NCBI GenBank assembly: GCA_036675505.1
Contig: JAKFEW010000043.1
Span: 1 to 64,000 of the forward strand
Direction: 5' to 3'
DNA from: JAKFEW01 sp036675505
Lineage (GTDB): Bacteria; Cyanobacteriota; Sericytochromatia; S15B-MN24; JAQBPE01
Length of the DNA stretch: 64,000 bases
Shown here: positions 7,358-17,200 of the stretch, one piece after another
Layout of the letters: each line of letters begins with the position of its first letter
Position numbering within the stretch: the stretch's first letter is position 1
Translations under genes and position numbers: made by a program
Notes under the pieces: generated by a model
What the model saw: only the letters and a program-made list of their open reading frames with translations
What the model was told of the DNA's origin: nothing
The model's database searches: none

Positions 7358-10101
7358 CGCCGCCGCCCCCGCCGTCGCCAGAGCTTGCGCAGCTCGAGCC
7401 CGGCCAGCGGCAGCATGCCCATGGCCAGGAGCGCCGCGCAGTGGCCCCAGCCCATCGGCACGACCTCAAAGAAAGCCTGGAGCTGCGGCTGGTGGTGGTT
7501 CCAGGGCTGGAGCGCGACGCCGAGCGCGACGCAAGCCACCAGCTTCATGTTGGTGTGAGGGGGCAGCTCGAAGAGGGTCCTCTCGTCGCTGCGCGCGCCG
7601 AACGAGCGGAGCAGCTCGGCGTAGACGAGCACGGCGAAGGCGCTCGTGCGCGCCAGCGCCTCGCCCATCGAGGCGAGGACGTAGACATAGGTCCCGGCCA
7701 CCGCCGACGCCGTGAGCACGCCCGTCCACGCGAGCGTCGCCAGGAAGTCGCGGTCGGTCAGCTCGGCGCGCGGGTCACGGGGTGGGCGCCGCATCGCCTC
7801 GGGGTCCAGCGGGTCGGTGGCGAGCGCGAGCGCCGGCAGGCCGTCGGTCACGAGGTTGATCCAGAGCAAGTGGATCGGCGCGAGCGGCATCGGCAGGCCG
7901 ACGATCACGCAGCCCGCGATGAAGAGCAGCTCGGCGGCGTTGCCGGCGAGCAGGTATTGCAGCGTCTTCTTGATGTTGGCGTAGACGCCGCGGCCCTCCT
8001 CGACCGCAGCCACGATCGAGGCGAAGTTGTCGTCGGCGACGATCATGTCGGAGGCCTCCTTGGTGACCTCGGTGCCGGTGCGCCCCATCGCCACGCCCAC
8101 GTTCGCGCCTTTGATCGCCGGCGCGTCGTTGACGCCGTCGCCGGTCATCGCGATGACCGCCTCGTTCGCCCGCCAGGCCCGCACGACGCGCAGCTTGTGC
8201 GCCGCGCTGACGCGGGCGTAGACCGCTATCCCGGGCGCGCGCCGGGCCAGCTCGGCATCGTCCAGCGCGTCGAGCTCGGCGCCGGTTAGCACGCCAGCAT
8301 CAAGCGGGGTGCCAGTATCCTGGCTTGTCAGGCCGAGCTCGCCGGCGATCGCGAGGGCCGTCGCCGGGTGGTCGCCGGTGATCATGACGACGCGGATGCC
8401 CGCCTCGCGGCAGCGCGCGATCGCCGCCTTCGCCTCCGGCCGCGGTGGGTCCTGCAGGCCGACCAGGCCCTCGAAGGTGAGCTCGCGCTCGACCGCGTCC
8501 GCGTCCTCGCTCGCCACGAGGTCGGCGGGCAACTCGCGCGTGGCCGCGGCCAGTACGCGCAGCGCCCGGCCGCCCATCTCCGTGTTGGCGGCCAGGATCA
8601 CGGCGCGGTCGGCGTCGCTCAGCGGCCGGACGCCGGTGGCGCCACGCACGTGGCTGCAGCGTTCGAGCAGCATGTCCGGCGCCCCCTTCACGAGCGCCCG
8701 GGCGGGGCCCGTGGCCGTCCCGCGGACCACGGTCATGCGCTTGCGCTCGGGATCGAAGGGATGCTCCGCGAGGCGATCCGCCGGCGGGCCTGTGGCCGGC
8801 AGCTTGCCGGCGAGCGCCAGCAGCGCGCCCTCGGTCGGATCGCCGACGACCTCCCAGCGGCCGTCCGCCTCGCGCAGCGCCGCGTTCACGCAGCCCGCGA
8901 AGGTGGCGACGAGCGCCGCGGCGCGGGCCATGAGCGCGGCGTCCGGCGCGGCGCCCGCAGGCGGTGCGACCGCACCCACAGGCGCGTAGCCCTCGCCCGA
9001 GACGCCGAGCGGCGGCGCGTCCGGCAGCCAGAGCTCGCGCGCGGTCATCTCGCCGACGGTCAGCGTGCCGGTCTTGTCGGTCGCGATCACGTTCGTCGCC
9101 CCCAGCGTCTCGACGGCCGGCAGCCTGCGGATCAACGCGTGGCGGCGGGCCATGCGCCGGACGCCGATCGCGAGCGCGATCGTGACCACGGCCGGCAACC
9201 CCTCCGGCACCGCGGCCACGGCGAGGCTCACCGAGGTGACGAAGAGGCCGAGGAGCGGGAGCCCGCGGGCCAGCCCGAGCACGAAGATCAGCGCCACGAT
9301 CCCCAGGGCCATCAGGACGAGCGCGCGCCCGAGCGCCGCCAGGCGGCGCTGGAGCGGCGTCTCCTCGTCGTGGGCCTCGGCGAGCATGCCGGCGATCCGG
9401 CCGAGCTCGGTCGCCATGCCGGTCGCGACGACGACGGCCAGGCCGCTGCCGGTCGCGACGCTCGTGCCCGCGTGGACCATCGAGCGGCGATCGCCGAGCG
9501 GCGCCTTCGCGTCGGCGACGGGGTCGACGCGCTTGCGGGCGGCGTCGGACTCACCCGTCAGCGCGGCCTCCACGCAGCCCAGGTTGGCGGCCTCGAGCAG
9601 GCGCGCGTCCGCCGGCACGCGGTCGCCGGCCTCGAGCAGGAGGATGTCGCCAGGGACGACCTCGGTCGCGGGGACCGCGAGGATCGCGCCCGCTCGCCGG
9701 ACGCGGGCGCGGGGCGCGGTCATGCGTCGGAGCGCGGCGATCGCCCGCTCGGCGCCGTACTCCTGGTAGAACCCGATGCCGGCGTTGAGCACGACGATCG
9801 CCAGGATCGCGATCGCGTCGGTCCGCTCGCCGAGCCACCATGACACGCCCGCGGCCACGATCAGGATGCCGACGAGCAGGCTCTTGAACTGGCCCGCGAG
9901 GATGGCGAGCGGCCGGATCGGCGCGCCCTCGGTCAGGGCGTTGGGGCCGTGCACCGCCAGGCGGTGGCCGGCCTCGGCCGCGGTCAGGCCGTCCGAACCG
10001 ACGCCCTGGCGCGCGAGCGCCTCGGCGGCGGGCAGCGCATGCCACGCGGGCGCATCGCCGCCAGGCGGGGAAGGGGTCGGCCGCTCAGCGATCGTCGGCA
10101 T
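7354..10101 (-). CDS. P-type cation-transporting ATPase, P2 (Ca2+/SERCA-like) subfamily
   Basis: A 915-residue ion pump with the N-terminal cation-ATPase domain, the actuator loop TGES, the membrane motif PEGLP (about 299-303), the phosphorylated Asp342 in TDKTGT and the hinge MTGDGVNDAPAIK. PEGLP, in place of CPC or CPH, and the absence of a heavy-metal domain point to Ca2+ or another hard cation rather than Cu+. The ATG at 10101 is used because GGAAGGAG lies 6 nt upstream; an ATG 27 bp earlier has none. The start lies inside the 3' end of the cusA-like gene (17-bp overlap), so pump and copper/silver efflux are one operon. Confidence 0.88.
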   Translation of the reverse strand: MPTIAERPTPSPPGGDAPAWHALPAAEALARQGVGSDGLTAAEAGHRLAVHGPNALTEGAPIRPLAILAGQFKSLLVGILIVAAGVSWWLGERTDAIAILAIVVLNAGIGFYQEYGAERAIAALRRMTAPRARVRRAGAILAVPATEVVPGDILLLEAGDRVPADARLLEAANLGCVEAALTGESDAARKRVDPVADAKAPLGDRRSMVHAGTSVATGSGLAVVVATGMATELGRIAGMLAEAHDEETPLQRRLAALGRALVLMALGIVALIFVLGLARGLPLLGLFVTSVSLAVAAVPEGLPAVVTIALAIGVRRMARRHALIRRLPAVETLGATNVIATDKTGTLTVGEMTARELWLPDAPPLGVSGEGYAPVGAVAPPAGAAPDAALMARAAALVATFAGCVNAALREADGRWEVVGDPTEGALLALAGKLPATGPPADRLAEHPFDPERKRMTVVRGTATGPARALVKGAPDMLLERCSHVRGATGVRPLSDADRAVILAANTEMGGRALRVLAAATRELPADLVASEDADAVERELTFEGLVGLQDPPRPEAKAAIARCREAGIRVVMITGDHPATALAIAGELGLTSQDTGTPLDAGVLTGAELDALDDAELARRAPGIAVYARVSAAHKLRVVRAWRANEAVIAMTGDGVNDAPAIKGANVGVAMGRTGTEVTKEASDMIVADDNFASIVAAVEEGRGVYANIKKTLQYLLAGNAAELLFIAGCVIVGLPMPLAPIHLLWINLVTDGLPALALATDPLDPEAMRRPPRDPRAELTDRDFLATLAWTGVLTASAVAGTYVYVLASMGEALARTSAFAVLVYAELLRSFGARSDERTLFELPPHTNMKLVACVALGVALQPWNHHQPQLQAFFEVVPMGWGHCAALLAMGMLPLAGLELRKLWRRRGRRR

Positions 10102-13100
10102 GGGGGGCTCCTTCCGGGACACGGGCATCTCCGTCCGGGACCTGGCGATCGCGGTCCGGCGGACCCGGGTCGGCCGGCATGCCCAAGCGGGGCGCCGGCT
10201 CCTCGAGCCGGGCGACCCGCAGCGCTGGCCGATCGAGCTGCGCGCGCTTCAGCGTGGCGAACGCCGCGGGCAGCACGACGAGCACCATGATCGTGGAGGT
10301 GAGCAGGCCACCCACCATCGGCGAGGCGATCGGCCGCATGACGTCGGCGCCCACGCCGTCGCTGAGCATGACGGGCAGCAGCCCGAAGAGCCCCATGAAC
10401 CCCGTCATCAGGATCGGCCGCAGGCGCCGCATCGCGCCCTCGCGTGCCGCGTCGTCGATCTCCTCGGCGGTGAGCACGCCGTCGGCGGCGCGCCGCGCGT
10501 ACGCCTCCTCCAGGAAGGCCATCATGACGATGCCGGTCTCGACGGCGACGCCCGCGAGCGCGATGTAGCCCACCCAGACCGCCACCGAGAAGTTGTCGCC
10601 GTACCAGGTCTGCAGGAGCAGCCCGCCCACGAGCGCGAACGGCACGGAGGACAGCACCAGCAGCGCGAGCGGCAGCGAGCGGAACGTCAGCCACAGCTGC
10701 CCGACGATGAAGACGATCACGAGCGGGATCAGGACGCGCAGCCGGGCCTGGGCGCGCTCCTGGTTCTCGTACTGGCCGCTCCAGGTGAGCGTGTAGCCGG
10801 ACGGGAGCGTCAGCTCGCGCGCGAGCTTGGCCTTGGCCTCGTCGACGAACGAGCCCATGTCGCGCCCGCGCACGTTGAGGAAGACGACCGAGCGCAGCCG
10901 CGCGTCCTCCGAGCTGATCATCGGGGGCCCGGCGGTGACCTTGAACGCAACGAGCTGCCCCAGCGGCACGAAGCCCCGGCGGGCGCCCGCGGGCGGCTGG
11001 GGCATGGCCGGGGCGGCCGGCGCGGCCCCGCCGTCCATGCCGCCCATGCCCCCGCCGCCCGGGGCCAGCATCGCGGCGGGCGCGGCCGCCATCCCGGCCG
11101 CCGCGCCCTGGCTCACGGGCACGAGGGCACGCTTGAGCGCCTCGAGGTCGCCACGCAGCTCGCGGGCGTAGCGGATGCGGATCGGCCAGCGGCGCCGGCC
11201 CTCGACCGTGGTCGCCACCTCCAGGCCGCCGACGGCCGCCTCGACGACCGCCGTCACGTCGGCCACGTTGAGGCCGTAGCGCGCGATCGCCGCCCTGTCG
11301 ATCTCGAGGTCGACGTAGGTGCCGCCGACCGTGCGCTCCGCGTTGAGATCCACCGCCCCCCGCACTTGCGAGAGCAAACCCTCCGCGCGGATCGCGAGCT
11401 CCTCGAGCACGCGCAGGTCGTCGCCGAAGATCTTCACGCCGAGGTCGGTGCGCACGCCCGTGCTCAGCATGTTGATGCGGTTGATGATCGGCTGGGTCCA
11501 GCCGTTCGCCACGCCCGGCATGCGCAACTTGGCGTCCAACTCCGCGACGATCTGCGCCTTGGTCAGGCCGGGCCGCCACTGGTCGCGCGGCTTGAGCATG
11601 ATGATCGACTCGAACATCGACACGGGCGCGGGGTCCGTCGCGGTATCGGCCCGGCCCACCTTGCCGAGCACCGAGGCCACCTCGGGCGTCTGCATGATCA
11701 GGCGATCCTGGATCTCGATCAGCCGCTTGGCCTCGGCGATGTTGATGTTCGGCACGGTGATCGGCATGAAGAGCAGCGAGCCCTCGTCGAGCGGCGGCAT
11801 GAACTCGCTGCCGATGCGCATGGCGAGCGGGATGCTGGTGGCGGCGATCAGAACCGCCACGATCAGGGTCGGCATGCGCCAGCGGAGCGCGGCGTCGAGC
11901 ACCGGCCGGTACAGCGCCTTGGCGGCCCGCACCGGCGGGATCTCGGCCTCGTCGCGCATCCGGCCCCTGAGCAAGTACGTGATCAGCGCCGGCACGGCCG
12001 TAACCGCCATGATCGCCGCCGCCAGCAGCGCGAAGGTCTTGAGCAGGGCGAGCGGGCTGAAGAGCTTGCCCTCCTGGCCGGTCAGCAGCAGCACGGGCAG
12101 GAAGGAGATCACGATGACCAGGATCGAGCTCACGATCGCCCGGCCCACCTCCTGCGAGCTCTTCGTCACGAGGGCGAGCAGGTCCTTGCCCTTCGGATCC
12201 TCACCCCGCTTGCGGGCCTCGGCGAGGTGGCGGTAGGCGTTTTCGGTCATCACGACGCCCGCGTCGACGAGGTCTCCCACCGCCAACGCCAGGCCGCCCA
12301 GGCTCATGATGTTGCTCGTGATGCCGAGCTGGGCCATCGGGATGAAGGCCATCAGCACCGCGGCCGGGATCGTCAGGATCACGACCAGCGCGCTGCGGAA
12401 GTGGTACAGGAACGCCAGGATCACGAGGCTGACGATCGCGATCTCCTGCCAGAGCGCCTCGCGCAGCGTGGCGACCGTCGCGCGGATCAGGTCCGAGCGG
12501 TCGTAGGCCGCCACCACCCGCACACCGGGCGGCAGGGCCCGCTCGACCTCGGCGAGGCGCGCCTTCACGCGGTCGATCACCACCTGGGCGTTGTCGCCGC
12601 GCCGCATGACCACGATGCCGCCCGCGACCTCGCCCCGGCCGTTCCAGTCGGCGAGCCCGCGCCGCGGCGCGGGGCCCATCTGCACGGTCGCGACCTGGCC
12701 GAGCAGCAGCGGCACACCGCGGGCGTCGGTCCTGAGCACCACGCGCTCGAGGTCGCGCTTCTCGCGCACGTAGCCGCGGGCGCGGATCAGGAACTCCGCC
12801 CCCTGCGACTGGATCACGTCCCCGCCGACCTCGAGGCTCGACGCCCGCACGGCCGCCGCCACGTCGGCGACCGAGACGCCGTGCACGGCCATCCTGCGCG
12901 GATCTAGGTCGATCTGGTACTGGCGTTGGAAGCCGCCGAAGCTCGCGACCTCCGAGACGCCCGGCACGCTCTGGAGCTGGAGCCGCAGGTACCAGTCCTG
13001 GATCGCGCGCAGCTCGCCGAGGTCGTAGCCCGGGCCCTCGAGCACGTACCAGAAGACATGGCCGAGCCCGGTGCCGTCCGGCCCCATCATGGGCGTGATG

Positions 13101-13471
13101 CCGGCCGGCAGCTGGCCGCGGATCTGGGCCAGGCGCTCCAGCACGCGCGTGCGGGCCCAGTAGGTCTCGACCTCGTCCTCGAAGATCACGTAAATCATCG
13201 AGAGGCTGACCCCCGAGGCCGCCCGGACGGTCCTGACGCCGGCCAGGCCCTGGAGGCTCGTGACGAGCGGGTAGGTGACCTGGTCCTCGACGATCTGCGG
13301 GCTGCGGCCGGGCCACTCGGTCATGACCACGACCTGGTTCTCGGAGAGGTCCGGCAGCGCGTCGAGCGGCGCCCGCCAGGCGGCCCAGGTGCCCCAGCCG
13401 ACCAGCGCGAGGACCGCGATCAGCACGAGCGCCCGGTTGCGGATCGACCAGGCGATCAACGCGTCGATCAT
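10085..13471 (-). CDS. cusA: CusA/CzcA-family RND heavy-metal efflux pump
   Basis: A 1,128-residue inner-membrane proton-driven pump exporting metal ions from periplasm or cytoplasm. Hallmarks are the N-terminal helix with PLDALPDLSENQVVV, the conserved porter motifs, two sets of transmembrane segments, and the TM4 region LAVGDLVDAGVVMTEN. The sequence is closer to CusA (Cu/Ag) than CzcA, but that separation is only by eye. Around residues 787-832 the usual short loop before PLGQLV is expanded to about 45 residues of Gly, Ala, Pro and Met (for example GMGGMDGG), which could bind soft metals. The gene overlaps cusB by 4 bp (ATGA). The long in-frame extension upstream of 13471 overlaps cusB and is not coding. 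Confidence 0.92.
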   Translation of the reverse strand: MIDALIAWSIRNRALVLIAVLALVGWGTWAAWRAPLDALPDLSENQVVVMTEWPGRSPQIVEDQVTYPLVTSLQGLAGVRTVRAASGVSLSMIYVIFEDEVETYWARTRVLERLAQIRGQLPAGITPMMGPDGTGLGHVFWYVLEGPGYDLGELRAIQDWYLRLQLQSVPGVSEVASFGGFQRQYQIDLDPRRMAVHGVSVADVAAAVRASSLEVGGDVIQSQGAEFLIRARGYVREKRDLERVVLRTDARGVPLLLGQVATVQMGPAPRRGLADWNGRGEVAGGIVVMRRGDNAQVVIDRVKARLAEVERALPPGVRVVAAYDRSDLIRATVATLREALWQEIAIVSLVILAFLYHFRSALVVILTIPAAVLMAFIPMAQLGITSNIMSLGGLALAVGDLVDAGVVMTENAYRHLAEARKRGEDPKGKDLLALVTKSSQEVGRAIVSSILVIVISFLPVLLLTGQEGKLFSPLALLKTFALLAAAIMAVTAVPALITYLLRGRMRDEAEIPPVRAAKALYRPVLDAALRWRMPTLIVAVLIAATSIPLAMRIGSEFMPPLDEGSLLFMPITVPNINIAEAKRLIEIQDRLIMQTPEVASVLGKVGRADTATDPAPVSMFESIIMLKPRDQWRPGLTKAQIVAELDAKLRMPGVANGWTQPIINRINMLSTGVRTDLGVKIFGDDLRVLEELAIRAEGLLSQVRGAVDLNAERTVGGTYVDLEIDRAAIARYGLNVADVTAVVEAAVGGLEVATTVEGRRRWPIRIRYARELRGDLEALKRALVPVSQGAAAGMAAAPAAMLAPGGGGMGGMDGGAAPAAPAMPQPPAGARRGFVPLGQLVAFKVTAGPPMISSEDARLRSVVFLNVRGRDMGSFVDEAKAKLARELTLPSGYTLTWSGQYENQERAQARLRVLIPLVIVFIVGQLWLTFRSLPLALLVLSSVPFALVGGLLLQTWYGDNFSVAVWVGYIALAGVAVETGIVMMAFLEEAYARRAADGVLTAEEIDDAAREGAMRRLRPILMTGFMGLFGLLPVMLSDGVGADVMRPIASPMVGGLLTSTIMVLVVLPAAFATLKRAQLDRPALRVARLEEPAPRLGMPADPGPPDRDRQVPDGDARVPEGAPHADDR

Positions 13472-14802
13472 GGCCGCCCGCCTTCCGTCCCGGACATGCC
13501 CGGCATCCCCGGCATCCCGGGACTCCCGCCGCTCGCCGCCGGCGACGCCGGGCCTCGCGGCGGGGGCGCGCCATGGCCGGCGTGGGCGCCCATGCCGCTG
13601 CCGAGCTGGCTCGCGGCGTCGAGCATGAAGCCGCCGGAGATCGCGATGGTCTCGCCTTCGGCGAGCCCCCGCTTGATCTCGTAGCCTTCGTCCGACCGGG
13701 CGCCGACGACGACGTCGCGGGGGGCAAAGCGGCCGGGCCCCTGCTGCACCCAGACGATCCGGCGCTTGCCGGTATCGAGCACGGCGTCGGCCGGCACCAC
13801 GATCGCCGTGCCGCGGTCGAGCGCGATCGTGGCCGTCACGAGCATGTCGGGCTTGAGGCGCAGGCCGGGGTTCGCCAGCTCGACGCGCACGGCGTTGGTG
13901 CGGGTCTCGGCGGCCAGCGCCGGCACCACGAACGCCACCCGGCCGCGGAAGGTCTCCCCGGGGTAGGCCGTCGCCGCGACCTCGACCGCCAGCCCCGGCC
14001 GGAGCCCGGCGAGCTCGTACTCGTAGACGTCGGCCTCGATCCACACGCGCGAGAGGTCGGCGATCTCGAAGAGCGGCGTGCCCTTCGCCACCCAGTCGCC
14101 GGTCTGCACCAGGCGCCGGATCACGACGCCCGAGGCCGGGGCCAGGATCGGCACGGCGTCGAGCGGGCGCCCCCGCCGCTCGATGCCCGCGATCTGGGCG
14201 CCGGAGAGCCCCCACAGCCGCAGCCGGCGCCGGGCCGCGTCGACCAGCCGCCGGGAGTCGGCCGCGACGCCCTCGACCGGCGAGCCGGCCAGCGCGCGGG
14301 CGGACTCGAGCGCTACGAGCAGCTCCTGCTGGGTCGCGACGAGGTCCGGGCCGTAGATGTCCGCGATCGGTTCGCCGCGGCGGATGGTCGCGCCGGTCGT
14401 CGCGACGTACAGCCGCTGGATGCGGCCGTCGATCCAGGCCGTGACGCGGGTGAGGCGGGATTCGTCGTAGGTCACGCGGCCGGCCGCCGCGATCCGGGGG
14501 GCCAGGTGCCGGCGCCCGACCTTCGCGGTCGCGACGTTCGCGAGCGTCGCGCCCTGGGTGTCGAGGCTGACCACGTCGGCGGCAGGGCTCGCGGGGTGCG
14601 CGCCGTGGGCAGCCGGCCCCGCTGGGGTGGCCGGCGCGGCTCCGTGGCCTGTATGGCCTTCCTGGCCGGCCGGCGAGGCCCCCTGGCCCTCTTGGCCTTC
14701 CCGGGCCGGGCCCTCATCGCTCGCCGGCCGACAGGCGGCCAGCGTGCCCGCGAGCGCGAGCGTGAGCATGAGGAGGAGGACAGCGCCGGTGGGCCGGATC
14801 AT
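13468..14802 (-). CDS. cusB: CusB-like periplasmic adaptor (membrane fusion protein), lipoprotein
   Basis: The 444-residue adaptor links the RND pump to the outer-membrane channel. It has a lipobox (LAGTLAAC), a His-rich linker (EGHTGHGAAP, AAHGAHPA), the barrel-sandwich and lipoyl segments (DGRIQRLYVATTGATIRRGEPIA is split across them), an alpha hairpin, and the beta-barrel region (DLSRVWIEADVYEYELAGL). The C-terminus is Met/Pro/Gly-rich (GMPGMPGMSG), fitting copper or silver. It is coupled to both neighbours by ATGA overlaps. CusB-type adaptors also pick up metal; the Met-rich tail may extend this, but that is inference. Confidence 0.9.
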   Translation of the reverse strand: MIRPTGAVLLLMLTLALAGTLAACRPASDEGPAREGQEGQGASPAGQEGHTGHGAAPATPAGPAAHGAHPASPAADVVSLDTQGATLANVATAKVGRRHLAPRIAAAGRVTYDESRLTRVTAWIDGRIQRLYVATTGATIRRGEPIADIYGPDLVATQQELLVALESARALAGSPVEGVAADSRRLVDAARRRLRLWGLSGAQIAGIERRGRPLDAVPILAPASGVVIRRLVQTGDWVAKGTPLFEIADLSRVWIEADVYEYELAGLRPGLAVEVAATAYPGETFRGRVAFVVPALAAETRTNAVRVELANPGLRLKPDMLVTATIALDRGTAIVVPADAVLDTGKRRIVWVQQGPGRFAPRDVVVGARSDEGYEIKRGLAEGETIAISGGFMLDAASQLGSGMGAHAGHGAPPPRGPASPAASGGSPGMPGMPGMSGTEGGRP

Positions 14803-16076
14803 CGGGGTTTCCCTTCCGATCGCGGGGCGGCGGGGTCAGGGCGGGTCGGCGCGTCGGCCCCGAGGATGCCACTCTCCGTCGGATCAGCGCCCGCGAGCGC
14901 GCGCGCCATGGCCGCCATCTGCCGGCGCTCGGCGATCGCCATCGCCTCGGCCATCTCGGCGTCGTAGAACGCCATCAGGGCGTCGAGCACCATCAGGAAG
15001 TCGGTCTTGTCGACCTGGTAGGCCGCGAGCGCGGCCTTGAACGTCTGGCGGGCCTGCGTGATCAGCCCGCCGCGGTAGAGCATGATCAGCCGCTCGGCCG
15101 CCGCCGCCTGGGCGTGCGCCGAGAGGAGGCGCGCCTGCAAGTCGCGCTCTGCGGCCGCCAGCGCGGCCTGCTCCGCCGCCACGCGGCGATCGGCGGCCTC
15201 GACGCGCCCGGCCTGCTTGGTCCCGAACCAGAGCGGCACGGTCGCCATCGCCATGCCGCCCAGGTAGGGCATGTCGCCCGGCATGCTGCGCCCCGCGACG
15301 ACGCCGAGATCGAGGTCGGGGATGCGCTCGGCGCGGGCGAGCGCCGCCTCGGCCTCGCCATGGGCGAGTGCGAGCCGCTTCATGCGCAGCATCGGGCTGT
15401 CCAGCCTCGCGCGCGCGGCGAGGTCGGGCGCCGGCCTAAGCGCCGGGCCCGGCTCGAGCGCGGGCACGATCGGGGCCCAGCCGGGGGCGAGCGCGGCGAG
15501 GAGCGCCATGGCCGAGCGCCGTCGGGCCTCGTACCCGAGCGGTGGCGCGAGCAGCTTCGTGCGCGCCACGTGCGCGCGCAGCACGTCCGCCTGCATGCCC
15601 CGGCCGACGGCGTATTTCGCTTCCGCCACGCGGGCCATCTGCGCCGCGAGCTTGCGCGACGCCTCGGTCAGCGCCTCGACCCGCCCCAGGTAGGCGAGCT
15701 CCGCGAGCGTGCGCTCGCCGTCGGCGAGCAGCATGAGCTCGCGATCGGCGCGCTCGGCCTCGCGCATGTCGGCCTCGAGCGTGGCCATGCGCGCCATCAG
15801 CCCCGGCTGGCCGGCCACCGGCAGCATCTGCCGCACGGCCGCCCGCGGTCCCTGGAGCGTCATGGCGTCCATCACCTCGACCTCGACGCGCGGGTCGGGC
15901 AGGGCCCCGGCGGGCCCCACCTTCGCGCGGGCCTCGCCGGCGCGGGCCGCGAGCGCGGCGAGCTCCGGGTTGCGGGCGCGCACGGCCTGGGCCAGGCCCT
16001 CGCTCGCCCCCCAGGCGGGCGGGCCGGCCAGCGCCATCACGGTGGCCAGGACGGTGAGCGTGGCCGGGATGCGCAA
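14799..16076 (-). CDS. cusC: CusC/TolC-type outer-membrane efflux channel
   Basis: A 425-residue outer-membrane factor, first gene of the operon. It has a signal peptide (ATLTVLATVMALAGPPAWGA), two TolC repeats rich in long Ala-rich helices, and the typical ends (ARNPELAALAARAGEARAKVG; TDFLMVLDALMAFYDAEM). The start is a TTG at 16076: AGGAGG lies 6 nt upstream of it, and the earlier in-frame GTG at 16097 is upstream of that ribosome site. It is short but complete for the family. No MerR-type operator is visible in the 200 bp upstream, so its control differs from that of copA. Confidence 0.87.
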   Translation of the reverse strand: MRIPATLTVLATVMALAGPPAWGASEGLAQAVRARNPELAALAARAGEARAKVGPAGALPDPRVEVEVMDAMTLQGPRAAVRQMLPVAGQPGLMARMATLEADMREAERADRELMLLADGERTLAELAYLGRVEALTEASRKLAAQMARVAEAKYAVGRGMQADVLRAHVARTKLLAPPLGYEARRRSAMALLAALAPGWAPIVPALEPGPALRPAPDLAARARLDSPMLRMKRLALAHGEAEAALARAERIPDLDLGVVAGRSMPGDMPYLGGMAMATVPLWFGTKQAGRVEAADRRVAAEQAALAAAERDLQARLLSAHAQAAAAERLIMLYRGGLITQARQTFKAALAAYQVDKTDFLMVLDALMAFYDAEMAEAMAIAERRQMAAMARALAGADPTESGILGADAPTRPDPAAPRSEGKPR

Positions 16077-16082
16077 GGTCGT

Positions 16083-16088
16083 CCTCCT
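16083..16088 (-). promoter_or_regulatory. Ribosome binding site that fixes a TTG start for cusC
   Basis: A perfect AGGAGG (CCTCCT on the plus strand) stands 6 nt before a TTG codon at 16076. This outweighs the upstream GTG, which would place the site inside the coding sequence. A TTG start at the head of the cus operon would lower translation. Confidence 0.75.
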
Positions 16089-16274
16089 AAGAGACACCGT
16101 AGGATGGCGGCCGCGCTCCCGGCACCCGTAGGAAACCCGGATCGACCGCCTCCTCGCTCCGGTTCGCGTTTCCGATCTCGACGCGTAAATCGAAGGTACG
16201 ATGCGACATAGGAGAACGAAAGGGACGCCTGCCGCCGCCCGGCCGACGCCCGAGCCCAGGGCTACCGGGCTGCC

Positions 16275-16919
16275 TCAGGGCGCCGCACCCAGATGCCGCT
16301 CCAGGGCCGGGGCGACATGGTGGCGACAGCAGGGCGGCAGCTCCGCCCGCAACGCCTCGAGCGCCCGCGCCGCCTTGCTGAGGAAGTCCTCCGCCGCGTC
16401 GATGACGTACCGGCGCGGATGGCCCTTCCAGGCCCGGGCGATGCCCTCGTCGAGCGCGGCCGCCTCGGCCGCCGTCTCGATCCGCAGCGGGTTGCTGCGG
16501 TCGTAGCCGCCTTCCTCCCTGGGGGTCCGCAGGTGGATGACGGCGTCGTAGCGCGCGAGCTGCTCGGGCAGGGTCGTGCCGACGGCGGACCACAGCTCCT
16601 CCGGCCCCGGCCAATAGGCCGCGCCGTCGACGGTGCCGCGATCGCACAGCACGATCGCCGCGTCGCCCGCAACGCACGTCGCCTCGAGCTCGCGCTGGGT
16701 GTAGAAGATCGCCCGCTGGCCCGCCCGCCGGACGGCCAGGCCGCCGTCGCGTGGGAAGCCGCCGCTGAACAGGATTCCCGCGGCTTCCGGGAGGATCGCG
16801 ACGTGCCGACAGAAGTACTGGCGGATGAGTTCCAGGGTCGCGGTCTTCCCAGCGCCCGGCCCGCCGGTCAGGACGACCCGGTGCACCCGATGGGGGATTC
16901 GGCACTCACAGGGAATCAT
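16275..16919 (-). CDS. P-loop ATPase/kinase-like protein (AAA-type, COG3911-like)
   Basis: A 214-residue cytoplasmic NTPase. The Walker A motif is GGPGAGKT near residue 20, followed by KTATLELIRQYF. A Walker B-like strand IVLCDRG sits mid-protein, followed by a helical C-terminus ending in a likely lid region. The pattern fits the small predicted-ATPase family with nucleoside-kinase-like fold; the substrate is unknown. The ATG at 16919 has GGAGGAGG 4-5 nt upstream; the longer frame to 17081 is rejected for composition and lack of a ribosome site. It is divergent from ppsA, about 280 bp away. Confidence 0.7.
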   Translation of the reverse strand: MIPCECRIPHRVHRVVLTGGPGAGKTATLELIRQYFCRHVAILPEAAGILFSGGFPRDGGLAVRRAGQRAIFYTQRELEATCVAGDAAIVLCDRGTVDGAAYWPGPEELWSAVGTTLPEQLARYDAVIHLRTPREEGGYDRSNPLRIETAAEAAALDEGIARAWKGHPRRYVIDAAEDFLSKAARALEALRAELPPCCRHHVAPALERHLGAAP

Positions 16920-17200
16920 GGAGCCTCCTCCCGGATGTAGGCAGCGGGGTGATGCTACCAGCATGCCATCGCCAAACGCGCCGATGGCACCGCGGAAACC
17001 ACCGCGGCGGCGCCTCCCATTCTGGCGCCGGCGCGCGGGAATCCGAACCGGCGACCGAGGGGCGCCGGACAGCATGAACATGGCCTCCTTGGAACGTGAC
17101 GCGTACGAAGCTTTACCGTAGGCTGGTCGGCGTCCGTCGAATTTGGTGGCAGGGTGCTGAAACCGGGGGGCCGCTCGGCTCGCCGGGTAGGGAGGCCCAT

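Noticed and set aside
9776..12907. Plus-strand frame of over 1,000 codons opposite cusA and the ATPase
   Set aside because: Its composition (Arg/His/Ala/Gln/Asp-rich) and lack of motifs show it mirrors the cusA and ATPase codons.
16083..16274. MerR-type operator for the cus operon
   Set aside because: No ACCTT...AAGGT dyad or long-spacer promoter found upstream of cusC.
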